36,583 nt of DNA. Origin: an uncultured bacterium (GTDB lineage: Bacteria; Verrucomicrobiota; Kiritimatiellia; RFP12; UBA1067). The first letter of the stretch is position 1. Each line of letters begins with the position of its first letter. Positions 22,368 through 30,362 of the stretch are shown piece by piece. Made by a program: the position numbers and the translations under genes. Below the pieces are notes generated by a model, which worked only from the letters and a program-made list of their open reading frames with translations, did no database searches and was not told where the DNA came from. The stretch is from positions 1 through 36,583 of the forward strand of contig CADCCW010000019.1 of assembly GCA_902800055.1 (NCBI GenBank). Direction: 5' to 3'.

Positions 22368-23197
22368 CACTTCACGGCGACGCGGGTGGCCTTGCAGAGC
22401 GCTTTCCAGAGCGCGGCCGCGTCCTTCGCCTCCATGACCGCCTTGCGCGAGCCTTCGCGCGCAAACGACTGCATGAGACCAGACATGAGGCGCAGATAGA
22501 AGGCCGAGACCGCGACCGGAATCGCCGAGAGGAACACGAGGTTCACCTTCTGGCCGTCCCAGTCGATGCCCTCGCGGGAGACTCCCATCGCAAGGCACAG
22601 GCCGCCGCCCTCGACGCCGCGGACGTGGGGAAAGGCGATGCCGCCGTCAATCGCGGTGGAAAGCACGCTCTCGCGCTCGAGCGCGGCGGTCACGAGGCTG
22701 TCGGCGTTGGCGATGAACCTGTGCTCCTCCATCGCGCCGGCGAGCGCGGAGATCGCCTCCTCGCGCGAGACCGGTCCGAGGTCGACGAGCATCAGCTCCT
22801 CGGCGCTGAAGCGCGAGATGCCGGTCTTCGGCGTTTCGTCGCGGTCGGCGGGCTCGGTGACGTTGCGCGCCGCGTCCTCCTCGGCGGCGAAGAGGATGCG
22901 GCCGCAGCTGGAGCAGGTCACGAGGTGCTCGCCGAGCCGCACCTGCTGGCCTTGGGCGATCGGCACCTGCATGCCGCAGACGGCGCAGCAGTTGTTGGTC
23001 ATCGCGGAGATGACCACGTGGTGCTTCTTGTAGAGGCGGTCGTAGAGCGCGCCGGCCTGGGCGTCGAGCTTGCCCCTGAGCGCGTCGATCGAGTCGTTGA
23101 GCTGGGCAAGGTGGCTGCCGTCGCCGGTCTGGTGGTGCTCGTCCCTGGTGAGCACCAGCTCCTGGAGCTGGCGCAGGGTGTTGATTTGGCTTTTCAT
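22367..23197 (-). CDS. Zinc-ribbon protein fused to a PTS EIIA (type 2) domain
   Basis: The protein has 276 residues in two parts. Residues 1-105 look like the CT398/COG1579 type: a helical coiled-coil-like start, then a C4 zinc ribbon with cysteines at 70/71, 74, 95 and 98 (CCAVCG and CSSCGRILF). Residues about 130-272 are a fructose/PtsN-type EIIA domain with the phosphorylatable histidine His191 in GGIAFPHVRG and the strand VNLVFLSAIPVAVSAFYL. EIIA domains take phosphate from HPr in sugar uptake or in the nitrogen-type regulatory PTS. No membrane domain, HPr or enzyme I is nearby, so a regulatory role is more likely than transport. It overlaps mntR by four bases and has GGAG upstream. The combination is unusual to me. 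Confidence 0.85.
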   Translation of the reverse strand: MKSQINTLRQLQELVLTRDEHHQTGDGSHLAQLNDSIDALRGKLDAQAGALYDRLYKKHHVVISAMTNNCCAVCGMQVPIAQGQQVRLGEHLVTCSSCGRILFAAEEDAARNVTEPADRDETPKTGISRFSAEELMLVDLGPVSREEAISALAGAMEEHRFIANADSLVTAALERESVLSTAIDGGIAFPHVRGVEGGGLCLAMGVSREGIDWDGQKVNLVFLSAIPVAVSAFYLRLMSGLMQSFAREGSRKAVMEAKDAAALWKALCKATRVAVK

Positions 23198-23577
23198 TGT
23201 TTTTCTGCTCCGGTATATGTGCGGATTCTTTCAAGCGTCTCCGCGGAAAGGATGTGCTCCATGAGGCATGCGTCGCGGTCGGCGATGCGACGCGAGACCC
23301 CGAGCTTGATGAGGAACGACCTCAGCAGGCGGTGGCGGTCGAACACCTGGTGCGCGACGCGCCGTCCCTTCTCGGTCAGGCTGATGCTGGAATACGGTTC
23401 CTGCACCACGAGCTCAAGCCGCTTGAGCTCCCTGAGCGCGCGGACTACAGACGGCATCCGCACCGACAGCATCCTGGCGACGTCCACCACCTGCGCGGTC
23501 TTCCCCTCCGTGATCAGCAGGTAGATGGCCTCGAGGTAGTCTTCAAGACTCTGGGTCATGGTCTGGCGCTTCGTCAT
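23194..23577 (-). CDS. DtxR/MntR-family metal-dependent regulator
   Basis: The protein has 127 residues, the short MntR-like form without an SH3 domain. A winged helix (DYLEAIYLLITEGKTAQVVDVARML to about 70) is followed by the dimerisation helices. Likely metal ligands are Asp and Glu in SLEDYLEAIY, His in FDRHRLLRSFL, and Glu-His in CLMEHILSAETLERI. MntR senses Mn(II) and controls metal uptake or efflux genes; no such transporter lies in the window. The ATG at 23577 overlaps the preceding stop by four bases. A second ATG six codons later (MTQSLEDY) is also a possible start. Confidence 0.88.
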   Translation of the reverse strand: MTKRQTMTQSLEDYLEAIYLLITEGKTAQVVDVARMLSVRMPSVVRALRELKRLELVVQEPYSSISLTEKGRRVAHQVFDRHRLLRSFLIKLGVSRRIADRDACLMEHILSAETLERIRTYTGAEKQ

Positions 23578-24644
23578 TTTCCGAACGGACTCGTGGTCTT
23601 CATGAGGTGGGTGATCTTGACGACTTCAAGCGATTCGTCGAGGGTGACCGGGAACGGGCTCGCAGTGCGCACGGTGTCGTAGACCTTGCGCCAGAACACC
23701 GCCTGGCCGCTTTCGGTGCCGCGGCTGAGCTCCACCGGGATCGTCTCCACCGGCACCTCCTCGTGGAGGTCGCCCAGCCCGGGCGTGCGCACCGAGGAGC
23801 GGCGGCGCGGAAACTTGAAGCCCGGCGCCACCACCTTCAGCTCGCCGCGCGACTCGCCGGGCCGGACCGAAAACACGCCGCGCTCGCCGTGGAGCTCGAA
23901 GGAGCTGGTGCGGTTGACCGGCAGCACCCCGCCGTTGAACTCGATGTCGGCGGTCATGAGGTCGCGGCACTTGAAGTTGACGTGGGCGAAGTCCTCCGCG
24001 TCGCCCAGCGAGGCAAGTCGCTTCAGTTCGCTCCAGAGCTGCACCGGCGGCGAGGGCAGGATCTTCAGCGCCTGCAGCAGGAGGTCTGGCATGGCATAGT
24101 AGGTGGCGCCGCCGCCGAGCCGCTTGATGCACTGCCAGTCGTCGCGGCGGACGAAGTCCTCCGCCCGGATGCGCACACGGTGGACTTGGCCAAGGCGCTC
24201 GTCGGACATCATCTGGCGAGCGAGCAGGTAGTCCGGCGAGAAGAGGCCGCGGTTCATCACGATGAGCCGGTTCTTGGCCTTGACCGCCGCGCCCTTCAGC
24301 ACCATCGCGTCGTCGAGCGTGAGCGCGAGCGGAGTCTCGACCAGAGTCCAGAACCCCTTCTTGAGCGACTTGATCGCGTGCTTGACATGGTCGGTCGAGC
24401 AGGTCGCGATGTCCACAAGGTCGACGTCGCTCTCGTCCAGCATGTCCGAGAACTGGCGAAACATCCGGCAGTCGGGGTAGAACTTGGCGACGCGGTCGCG
24501 CCGTTCCTTCATGAGGTCGCACGCGCAGACCACCTTGAAGAGCGTCGGGTGCCGGACGAACACCGGCAGGTGGTCGTTGGTCATCGCCCGGCCGAGGCCC
24601 ATCAAGGCGATGCGCAGGGGCGGACGCTGGTAGGAACCGCTCAT
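23574..24644 (-). CDS. Gfo/Idh/MocA-like protein lacking the catalytic residues
   Basis: The protein has 356 residues and no signal peptide. The dinucleotide fold is recognisable (RIALMGLGRAMTNDHLPVF at the start, DLVDIATCSTDHVKHA around 75-90). The catalytic EKP motif reads ETP at 103-105, and the block that normally gives GGGxLxDxGxHxLD reads GGGATYYAMPDLLLQ at 177-191, so the Lys, Asp and His used in catalysis are all replaced. It probably binds a nucleotide or sugar without oxidising it, or uses other chemistry. The true start is at 24644, overlapping the nrdR stop by four bases; the longer frame upstream is a shadow of nrdR. Its stop overlaps the mntR start. Confidence 0.85.
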   Translation of the reverse strand: MSGSYQRPPLRIALMGLGRAMTNDHLPVFVRHPTLFKVVCACDLMKERRDRVAKFYPDCRMFRQFSDMLDESDVDLVDIATCSTDHVKHAIKSLKKGFWTLVETPLALTLDDAMVLKGAAVKAKNRLIVMNRGLFSPDYLLARQMMSDERLGQVHRVRIRAEDFVRRDDWQCIKRLGGGATYYAMPDLLLQALKILPSPPVQLWSELKRLASLGDAEDFAHVNFKCRDLMTADIEFNGGVLPVNRTSSFELHGERGVFSVRPGESRGELKVVAPGFKFPRRRSSVRTPGLGDLHEEVPVETIPVELSRGTESGQAVFWRKVYDTVRTASPFPVTLDESLEVVKITHLMKTTSPFGK

Positions 24645-25084
24645 TTCCTCACGATCTCCGTTATGGCCGAAAGGAACTGCGAGACGTCCTTGAACTGGCG
24701 GTAGACGCTCGCGAAGCGGATGTAGGCGACTTCGTCCACCTTGTTGAGCTCGGTCATCACCAGCTCGGCGATCTTCGCGCTCGACACCTCGTCGCCCTCG
24801 ATGTTGGCGACGACGCGGTCGATGATGGACCTGATCTGCTCGTCGGAGATCTTGCGCTTGCCGCAGGCCTGCTGGATCGCCTTGTGGATCTTGGCCCGCT
24901 CGAACGTCTGGCGGCGGCCGTCGCGCTTGACCACGGTAACCTCGTCGCGGTCGACCTCCTCGTAGGTGGTGAAGCGGTGGCCGCAGGTAAGGCACTCGCG
25001 GCGGCGGCGAATCGCCGCGCCGTCCCGCGCCGAGCGCGAGTCGAGCACCTTGTCGTCGTCATTCTGGCACTTCGGGCACTTCAT
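24641..25084 (-). CDS. nrdR: Transcriptional repressor NrdR
   Basis: The protein has 147 residues, the standard length. NrdR senses ATP/dATP through an ATP-cone and represses ribonucleotide reductase genes. The N-terminal zinc ribbon uses Cys3, Cys6, Cys31 and Cys34 (MKCPKCQ, ECLTCGHRFTTYE), and the ATP-cone spans about 49-139 (VTVVKRDGRRQTFERAKIHKAIQQA start). No nrd gene or matching NrdR box pair is seen in the window. It begins one base after the rnfE stop with GGAAG upstream and is translationally coupled to the Gfo/Idh-like gene. Confidence 0.97.
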   Translation of the reverse strand: MKCPKCQNDDDKVLDSRSARDGAAIRRRRECLTCGHRFTTYEEVDRDEVTVVKRDGRRQTFERAKIHKAIQQACGKRKISDEQIRSIIDRVVANIEGDEVSSAKIAELVMTELNKVDEVAYIRFASVYRQFKDVSQFLSAITEIVRK

Positions 25085-25085
25085 G

Positions 25086-25763
25086 TCACTTCCCGTTGGG
25101 GCACATCGTGCAGTGACGGCAGTCGAGGTTCACCGGCAGCGGCGGCGGCGCCCCGCGGCGGCGCGCGTTCCACTCGCCGATGCGGTTGATGAGCGCGAGG
25201 AGAAGCCCCAGCGCGATGAAGCCGCCGGCAGGCAGGATGGCGAGCGTCACCGGACCCGGGTTGAGGTTCTTGAAAGCGAAGTCGCCCCACACCGTGAGCG
25301 TGCCGGCGCCGACGATCTCGCGCACCGACGCGACCAGGGAGAGCGCAAGCGTGAAGCCGAGGCCGGAGCCGAGGCCGTCCGCCAACGAGTCGACGACGCC
25401 GTTGCGGCAGGCGAACGCCTCCGCCCGGCCGAGGATGATGCAGTTGACCACGATGAGCGGAATGAAGATTCCGAGCGAGGCCGAGAGCGCCGGCAGGAAC
25501 GCCTGCATCAAAAGGTCAGTCGCCGTCACGAAAGTGGCGATGATCACGATGTAGCAGGGAATGTGCACCGCAGCGGGAATGAAACGCCCAAGCGCGGAGA
25601 CAAGCACGTTCGAGCACACGAGCACGAACGTGGACGCAAGGCCCATGCCGATCGCGTTTTCAAGCGAAGTGGTCACCGCCAGCGTCGGGCAGAGCCCCAG
25701 CGCCAGCCGAAATGTCGGGTTGTTCTTGAACAAGCCGTACCAAAAAGATAGAAGTGCCTTCAT
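25086..25763 (-). CDS. rnfE: Rnf/Rsx electron transport complex subunit E, isolated
   Basis: The protein has 225 residues with about six membrane helices. RnfE pairs with RnfA in the membrane core of the ferredoxin:NAD oxidoreductase; the NqrD/RnfE cysteines that hold a shared iron-sulfur cluster are present as Cys25 (LGLCPTLAVT) and Cys108 (VNCIILGRAEAFA). The usual neighbours rnfA, B, C, D and G are all missing here. The C-terminus has an added DCRHCTMCPNGK, a CxxCxxC that could hold metal or a cluster. It opens its operon without a Shine-Dalgarno sequence, with TATAAT ending eight bases before the ATG. NqrD is the alternative name for this fold, but the overall sequence reads as RnfE. Confidence 0.9.
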   Translation of the reverse strand: MKALLSFWYGLFKNNPTFRLALGLCPTLAVTTSLENAIGMGLASTFVLVCSNVLVSALGRFIPAAVHIPCYIVIIATFVTATDLLMQAFLPALSASLGIFIPLIVVNCIILGRAEAFACRNGVVDSLADGLGSGLGFTLALSLVASVREIVGAGTLTVWGDFAFKNLNPGPVTLAILPAGGFIALGLLLALINRIGEWNARRRGAPPPLPVNLDCRHCTMCPNGK

Positions 25764-25771
25764 GAGTCGGT

Positions 25772-25777
25772 ATTATA
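25772..25777 (-). promoter_or_regulatory. -10 promoter element of the rnfE-nrdR-dacA unit
   Basis: The minus strand reads GGCTATAAT, so this copy lacks the upstream TG. Predicted +1 is 25765, two bases before the rnfE ATG at 25763. A TTTTT run just after the preceding stop codon lies 20-odd bases upstream, without a clear stem before it. Confidence 0.65.
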
Positions 25778-25796
25778 GCCTAACTGCCGCGAAAAA

Positions 25797-26567
25797 TCAA
25801 GGGCTCGTCTTCACCAAGTCCGTCGCGGGGAAAATGCGAGGAACTGAATCGACCAGGCGCCGGGTGTACGCGTCGCGCGGATGCGCGAGAACCGAGGAGC
25901 AGTCGCCCTCCTCGACAATCCTCCCGCGGTTGAGGACTACCACCCGGTCTGCGACATGGCGCACCACCCCGAGGTCGTGGGTGATGAAGAGCATCGAGAG
26001 CCCCAGCCGGCGGCGCAGCGCGGAAAGCAGCTCTAGCGTCTGCGCGCGCACCGAGAGATCCAAGGCCGAGACCGCCTCGTCGCATACCAGCAGGTCCGGC
26101 TTCGCGGCAATCGCGCGCGCGATGCAGATGCGCTGGCGCTGCCCGCCGGAGAACTCGTGGGGGTAGCGGTCGAGCGCGGAGCCATCAAGCCCCACCGACT
26201 CAAGCAGCGCCTCCGCCGTCGCGTCCGCCGCGGCGTCGCAGCTGCGCAGCACCTCGTCGAGCGCGGCGCGCACCGTCTTGCGAGGGTTAAGCGAACCGAG
26301 CGGATCCTGGAACACCATTGCCGCGCGGCCGCGGAGCTTGATCTCGCCGGCCGTGGGCTTCGCGAGCCCGAAAATCGCGCGGGCAATCGTCGACTTGCCG
26401 CTGCCCGACTCGCCCACCACTCCCAGCGTCTCGCCGCGGCGAACCGAGAGGCTCACCCCGTCTACCGCCTTGACCACGCCATGGGCGCGACGGAGGAAGC
26501 CCTTTCCCGCCGGATACCAGACTTTGAGATTCCTGACCTCCAGCACGCAGTTGCCAGCCTCGGACAC
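25797..26567 (-). CDS. Oligopeptide-type ABC transporter ATP-binding protein
   Basis: The protein has 256 residues and is a single ABC ATPase domain. Walker A is GESGSGKST, the Q-loop reads MVFQDPLGSLNPR (typical of Opp/Dpp ATPases), the signature is FSGGQRQR, Walker B is LLVCDEAVSALD, and the H-loop is LFITHDLGVV. The C-terminus keeps the HPRDAYTRRLV block that follows in OppF/DppF proteins, although the usual cysteine cluster region is shortened. The start is GTG at 26567 with GGGAGGGGG upstream. It follows an exporter by 19 bases, and no permease or binding-protein gene is present, so it either serves a transporter encoded elsewhere or is an orphan ATPase. Confidence 0.9.
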   Translation of the reverse strand: MSEAGNCVLEVRNLKVWYPAGKGFLRRAHGVVKAVDGVSLSVRRGETLGVVGESGSGKSTIARAIFGLAKPTAGEIKLRGRAAMVFQDPLGSLNPRKTVRAALDEVLRSCDAAADATAEALLESVGLDGSALDRYPHEFSGGQRQRICIARAIAAKPDLLVCDEAVSALDLSVRAQTLELLSALRRRLGLSMLFITHDLGVVRHVADRVVVLNRGRIVEEGDCSSVLAHPRDAYTRRLVDSVPRIFPATDLVKTSP

Positions 26568-26586
26568 TCAGCCCCCTCCCGAAAAC

Positions 26587-28566
26587 TCAGTTCTGGTGCT
26601 GCATGTCGCAGAGGCGGCGGTAGACGCCGTTCGCGGCGTAGAGCTCGGCGTGGCTGCCGCGCTCGACCACCTCGCCGTGGTCCATCACCAGGATGAGATC
26701 GGCGTCGCGGATCGTCGAAAGCCGGTGGGCGATTGCGAAGACGGTGCGGTTCTGCATCAGGTTGGTCAGCGCCTCCTGCACCAGCCGCTCGGTCACCGTG
26801 TCGAGGGCGCTCGTGGCTTCGTCCAGGATGAGGATCGGCGGGTTGCGGAGAATGGCGCGCGCAATCGCGATGCGCTGGCGCTCGCCGCCGGAGAGCGCGA
26901 ACCCCTTCTCGCCGCACATCCGCGAGTAGCCCTCGGGCTGGGACATGATGAACTCGTGTGCATTGGCCATCTTCGCCGCCGCGACGACCTCGTCGTGGGT
27001 GGCGCGCGGCGTGCCGTACTTGATGTTCTCCTCGATGGTGTCGTTGAAGAGGATGGTCTCCTGCTGCACCGAGCCGACGAGCCGTCTCAGGTCGGCGATC
27101 CGCATGTCCCGCAGGTCCACACCATCCATCGTCACCCTGCCCTCGCGCGGATCGAAGAACCTCGCCAGCAGCCCCGAGAGCGTCGTCTTGCCGCTCCCCG
27201 TGCCGCCCACGACAGCGATCATCTTGCCGCGGGGAAGCTCGAAGGAGACGTGCGAGACGGCGTCATGGTCGGCGGTGTCGTAGCGGAACGAGACGTCGTT
27301 GAAGACTACCTTGTCCGCAAAGTCCGCCTTGGCTGCGGCACCCGGCTTCTCCGGCAGGCGCAGGTCGACGTCGAGGATGGACCAGATGCGCTGAAGCGAC
27401 GCGCGCGTCACCTCGATCGACACCTGCAGGCTCGACATCTGCTTGACCGGCTTGTAGATGAGCAGGAGCGGCGCGAGCATCGGCAGCACGTTCGCGAGCG
27501 TCACCTGGCTGGTGAAGCACCAGACGAGGAACCCGCAGAGGAGCAAAATGCCCACCGTCTCCACCAGCGGCGCCACCATCAACGACCAACGCACCGAGCG
27601 CATCGTCGCCCCCACCAGGTTGCGCATCGCCGCACCGTACTTGGCGTTTTCGAACGTCTCGGTGTCGTAGGCCTTCACCACCCGGATGCAGGTGAGAATC
27701 TCGTGCACGCGCTGGCCGACTACCGAGTTGCGCTGGAGTGACTTCAACGACCACTTGCGCACCCGCTTGCCGAGCGCCACCACCGGCAGCATGAACGCCG
27801 GCATGCCGACAGCGATGAGGACCAGGGTCGGCAGCATGTGGTTGGAAACCGCGAACCAGATGATGAAGCCAACCGAAACGAGGATCTCGAACGGCGCGCG
27901 GGCAAGCTCGGCGAGCATGTTCTGGATCACCGCCTGCACCATCTGCGGATCGACCGTCGCGCGCGTCATCAGCTGGCCGACGTCGATCCGCCCGTGGAAC
28001 TGCAGCGACTGCTCCTGGATTTTCTTGAGAATGTCCACCCTCAGGTCCGCCACCACCTTGGTGCCCGCCCAGGCAAGGCAGTACTGGCTGAGGAAGAGAA
28101 GCCCGAAGCGGATCGCCGCGATGAGCGGGATCACGAAGACCGCGATGAGCAGCAGTGCCCCGGAGATCCCACCTTCCTTCGTCTGGAGGTCGATGCCGCA
28201 CTTGCGCGCAAGCTTTTCCGCCTTCGGGTACCACGATGGCAGGCGCGCCTTCTCGGCCATTTCGCGCTCAAGCCTGGACTGCGGCGCCGCGCCGCGCTCG
28301 GCGGCTGCCTTCGCCGCGGCATCTGCAGCGGCCTTCGCGGCGGCGTCGCTTCCGACCGCCGCCTCCACTTCTTTGGCGCTCACCTTCTCGACCGCCGGCT
28401 GGATCACCTGGAAGAGCGGCACCAGCGTCCCGGCCGTGAGCATGCCGGTGACAATACCGATGAAGATCCTGATACGGTAGCGCCGCGCGTACTTCCAGAC
28501 CCGGCCGTAGGTCTCGCCGAGCGAATATTCCCGGTCGAAGAACTCTTTTCTGTACTCGATGCCCAT
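26587..28566 (-). CDS. MsbA-type ABC exporter (membrane plus ATPase)
   Basis: The protein has 659 residues with six membrane helices fused to an ATPase domain, the half-transporter layout of lipid or drug exporters. The ATPase has GGTGSGKTTLSG (Walker A), SVQQETILFNDTIEENI (Q-loop), LSGGERQR, ILILDEATSALD and AIAHRLSTI. Between the first two helices (about residues 58-132) lies an Ala/Lys/Glu-rich insert of some 75 residues predicted to be a periplasmic helical hairpin; normal MsbA has only a short loop there. MsbA itself flips lipid A and is the best guess for a Gram-negative, but no lipid A gene is adjacent. The start at 28566 follows TATAAT by seven bases with no ribosome site. Confidence 0.9.
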   Translation of the reverse strand: MGIEYRKEFFDREYSLGETYGRVWKYARRYRIRIFIGIVTGMLTAGTLVPLFQVIQPAVEKVSAKEVEAAVGSDAAAKAAADAAAKAAAERGAAPQSRLEREMAEKARLPSWYPKAEKLARKCGIDLQTKEGGISGALLLIAVFVIPLIAAIRFGLLFLSQYCLAWAGTKVVADLRVDILKKIQEQSLQFHGRIDVGQLMTRATVDPQMVQAVIQNMLAELARAPFEILVSVGFIIWFAVSNHMLPTLVLIAVGMPAFMLPVVALGKRVRKWSLKSLQRNSVVGQRVHEILTCIRVVKAYDTETFENAKYGAAMRNLVGATMRSVRWSLMVAPLVETVGILLLCGFLVWCFTSQVTLANVLPMLAPLLLIYKPVKQMSSLQVSIEVTRASLQRIWSILDVDLRLPEKPGAAAKADFADKVVFNDVSFRYDTADHDAVSHVSFELPRGKMIAVVGGTGSGKTTLSGLLARFFDPREGRVTMDGVDLRDMRIADLRRLVGSVQQETILFNDTIEENIKYGTPRATHDEVVAAAKMANAHEFIMSQPEGYSRMCGEKGFALSGGERQRIAIARAILRNPPILILDEATSALDTVTERLVQEALTNLMQNRTVFAIAHRLSTIRDADLILVMDHGEVVERGSHAELYAANGVYRRLCDMQHQN

Positions 28567-28573
28567 GACGCGA

Positions 28574-28582
28574 ATTATACCA
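28574..28582 (-). promoter_or_regulatory. Extended -10 promoter of the ABC exporter unit
   Basis: The minus strand reads TGGTATAAT with the core at 28579-28574 and predicted +1 at 28567, one base before the ATG. It lies 20-odd bases after the ThyX-like stop, with no terminator hairpin between. Confidence 0.75.
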
Positions 28583-28602
28583 TATTTACGATGCGGTCTG
28601 CG

Positions 28603-29154
28603 CTACTGGCGGTAGCGCTCGACCGCCTCCTGCCAGGCTGGGGTACCGCAGAACCCGCAGGGCTTGAACTCGGGACAGAACCCGCGGTACACGCACTCCG
28701 GCACGCAGCACGAGGCGAGCTCTGGCTCGGCCTTGGCGATCTCGTCCACCACCAGCTTCCACGCCGCGCGCGTCTCGGGGCTCGCCTGTCCGCAGAGCCG
28801 CCGCCGCGAGATGAACATCACCGCCTGCGCGTTCGCGAAGCACTCGTGCATCACCGGCGCGTCCTGGCGGCTCGAGTCTCGCGGCGTGCCGGTGCGGTCG
28901 GTGCGCTGAGTGGAGACGAAGTGCTCGATGCCGAACTTGTGGCGAACGAAGTGCACCGACACCCAGTATGGCAGGTCGACCCACTTCCAGTTGAAGCAGA
29001 GCTTGCGCACCGGCGAGTGCTCTGCGAGGAGGATGCGCTTCTTCCAGCGCGGGCTCGGCTCCTTCACGCCCTCGTCGAGACGGATCGTGGTGCGCGCGGC
29101 GTCCGCCACCTCGCGCCACGACCCCACCTTCTTCATGAACTTGATCTGCGCCAT
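28603..29154 (-). CDS. Divergent ThyX-like flavoprotein with C-terminal cysteine cluster
   Basis: The protein has 183 residues, against about 220 or more for classical ThyX. ThyX makes dTMP from dUMP with FAD, NADPH and methylene-tetrahydrofolate. The signature RHR-x7-S appears as RHK-x7-S (Arg71 to Ser81), and the later ThyX pattern RL-x3-A-x2-E-x-R is met exactly at 119-129. Unlike ThyX, the C-terminus carries six cysteines (149, 150, 154, 160, 166, 169) in CCVPECVYRGFC and PCGFCG, which look metal-binding. It could be a thymidylate synthase or an enzyme acting on another uridine. I chose the ATG at 29154, because GGAGGAGG stands before it; an upstream in-frame ATG at 29181 overlaps the aminotransferase stop and is the alternative. 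Confidence 0.7.
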   Translation of the reverse strand: MAQIKFMKKVGSWREVADAARTTIRLDEGVKEPSPRWKKRILLAEHSPVRKLCFNWKWVDLPYWVSVHFVRHKFGIEHFVSTQRTDRTGTPRDSSRQDAPVMHECFANAQAVMFISRRRLCGQASPETRAAWKLVVDEIAKAEPELASCCVPECVYRGFCPEFKPCGFCGTPAWQEAVERYRQ

Positions 29155-29177
29155 TTTCGCCTCCTCCGTTGTTGTGG

Positions 29178-30362
29178 TCATTTTCCGCGCTGCCCGAGCG
29201 CGTCCCCGATGCGCCCGACCGCGATGTGCAGCTTTTCCATTGAAGTCGCGTAGCTCATTCTCACGAAGCCGGCGCCGCAGGGGCCAAACGCCGACCCCGG
29301 CACCACGGCAACCGAATGCTCCTTCAGGAGCAGGAGCGCAAACGCCTCGTCGTCGAGCCCGGTCGGGCGGATGTCAGAGAACACGTAGAAGGCCCCGTTC
29401 GGCATCACGGTCTTAAGTCCCATCGCGTTCAGCGCCGGCACCAGGAAGTCGCGGCGGCGGCGGTACTCCGCCCGCATCCGGCTGACGTCTGCGTCGCCGA
29501 AGTCCATCGCCTCCACGCCCGCCGTCTGCGACGGCGTCGGCGCGCTCATGATCCCGTACTGGTGGATCTTCATCATCGCCTCGACCACGTCCCGCGGACC
29601 GCAGGCGTAGCCGAGCCGGTAGCCGGTCATCGCCCACGACTTGGAGAACCCGTTGAGCAGCACCACGCGGTCGCGGAACTCCGGAAAGGACGAGAACGAC
29701 GGCAGCGGCTCGCCCTCCTCGGCCGCGTAGTTGAGTTCGGAATAGACTTCGTCTGCCAGCACCAGGAGGTCATGGCGCTCGGCGAAGCGAAGCACCTCGA
29801 GCATCTCCTCGGCAGTAAGCGTTGCCCCTGTCGGATTGCAGGGGAAATTGAGCAGCACCGCCCGCGTGCGCGGGGTCACTTTCGCCTCAAGCGCGGCAAG
29901 ATCAAGCCTGAAGCCGTCCTCTACCTTCGTCTCCACCGCCACCGGCACGGCGTGGGCGAGGCGGATTACGGGCGCGTAGCTCACGAAACACGGTTCGTGA
30001 TAGAGCACTTCGTCGCCGGGAGAGCAGATCGCGCGCACGGCAAGGTCAATCGCCTCCGAGACGCCAACGGTGACGAGAATCTCGCCACCGGGGTCGAAAG
30101 TCGCGCCGAAGCGCCGCTTAAGATAGCGCGCGATCGCCTCCCTGAGCTCAATCGTGCCGAGGTTGGAGGTATAGTGGGTGCCGCCGTCCTCGATCGAGGT
30201 CGTCGCCGCGCGGGAAATGTGCCAAGGGGTGTCGAAGTCCGGCTCGCCGACGCCAAGCGACACCACGCCCTTCGACTTCGCGACGATGTCGAAGAACTTG
30301 CGGATGCCGCTCTTGGGCAGTTCGGCGACATGTGGCGCCACTCTGGACCGCTTGACGTTCAT
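29178..30362 (-). CDS. Class I PLP-dependent aminotransferase
   Basis: The protein has 394 residues of fold type I. Markers are the N-terminal GVGEPDFDTP, the CNPTGATL asparagine region, the cofactor aspartate in VLADEVYSEL, the PLP lysine in NGFSKSWAMTGYRLGY, and the C-terminal substrate arginine in GAGFVRMSYA. It is in the AspC/PatA/AlaT-like group and probably moves amino groups between aspartate, alanine or an aromatic amino acid and 2-oxoglutarate; the exact substrate cannot be read off. The ATG at 30362 overlaps the murG stop by four bases. The longer upstream frame is a shadow of murG. Confidence 0.9.
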   Translation of the reverse strand: MNVKRSRVAPHVAELPKSGIRKFFDIVAKSKGVVSLGVGEPDFDTPWHISRAATTSIEDGGTHYTSNLGTIELREAIARYLKRRFGATFDPGGEILVTVGVSEAIDLAVRAICSPGDEVLYHEPCFVSYAPVIRLAHAVPVAVETKVEDGFRLDLAALEAKVTPRTRAVLLNFPCNPTGATLTAEEMLEVLRFAERHDLLVLADEVYSELNYAAEEGEPLPSFSSFPEFRDRVVLLNGFSKSWAMTGYRLGYACGPRDVVEAMMKIHQYGIMSAPTPSQTAGVEAMDFGDADVSRMRAEYRRRRDFLVPALNAMGLKTVMPNGAFYVFSDIRPTGLDDEAFALLLLKEHSVAVVPGSAFGPCGAGFVRMSYATSMEKLHIAVGRIGDALGQRGK

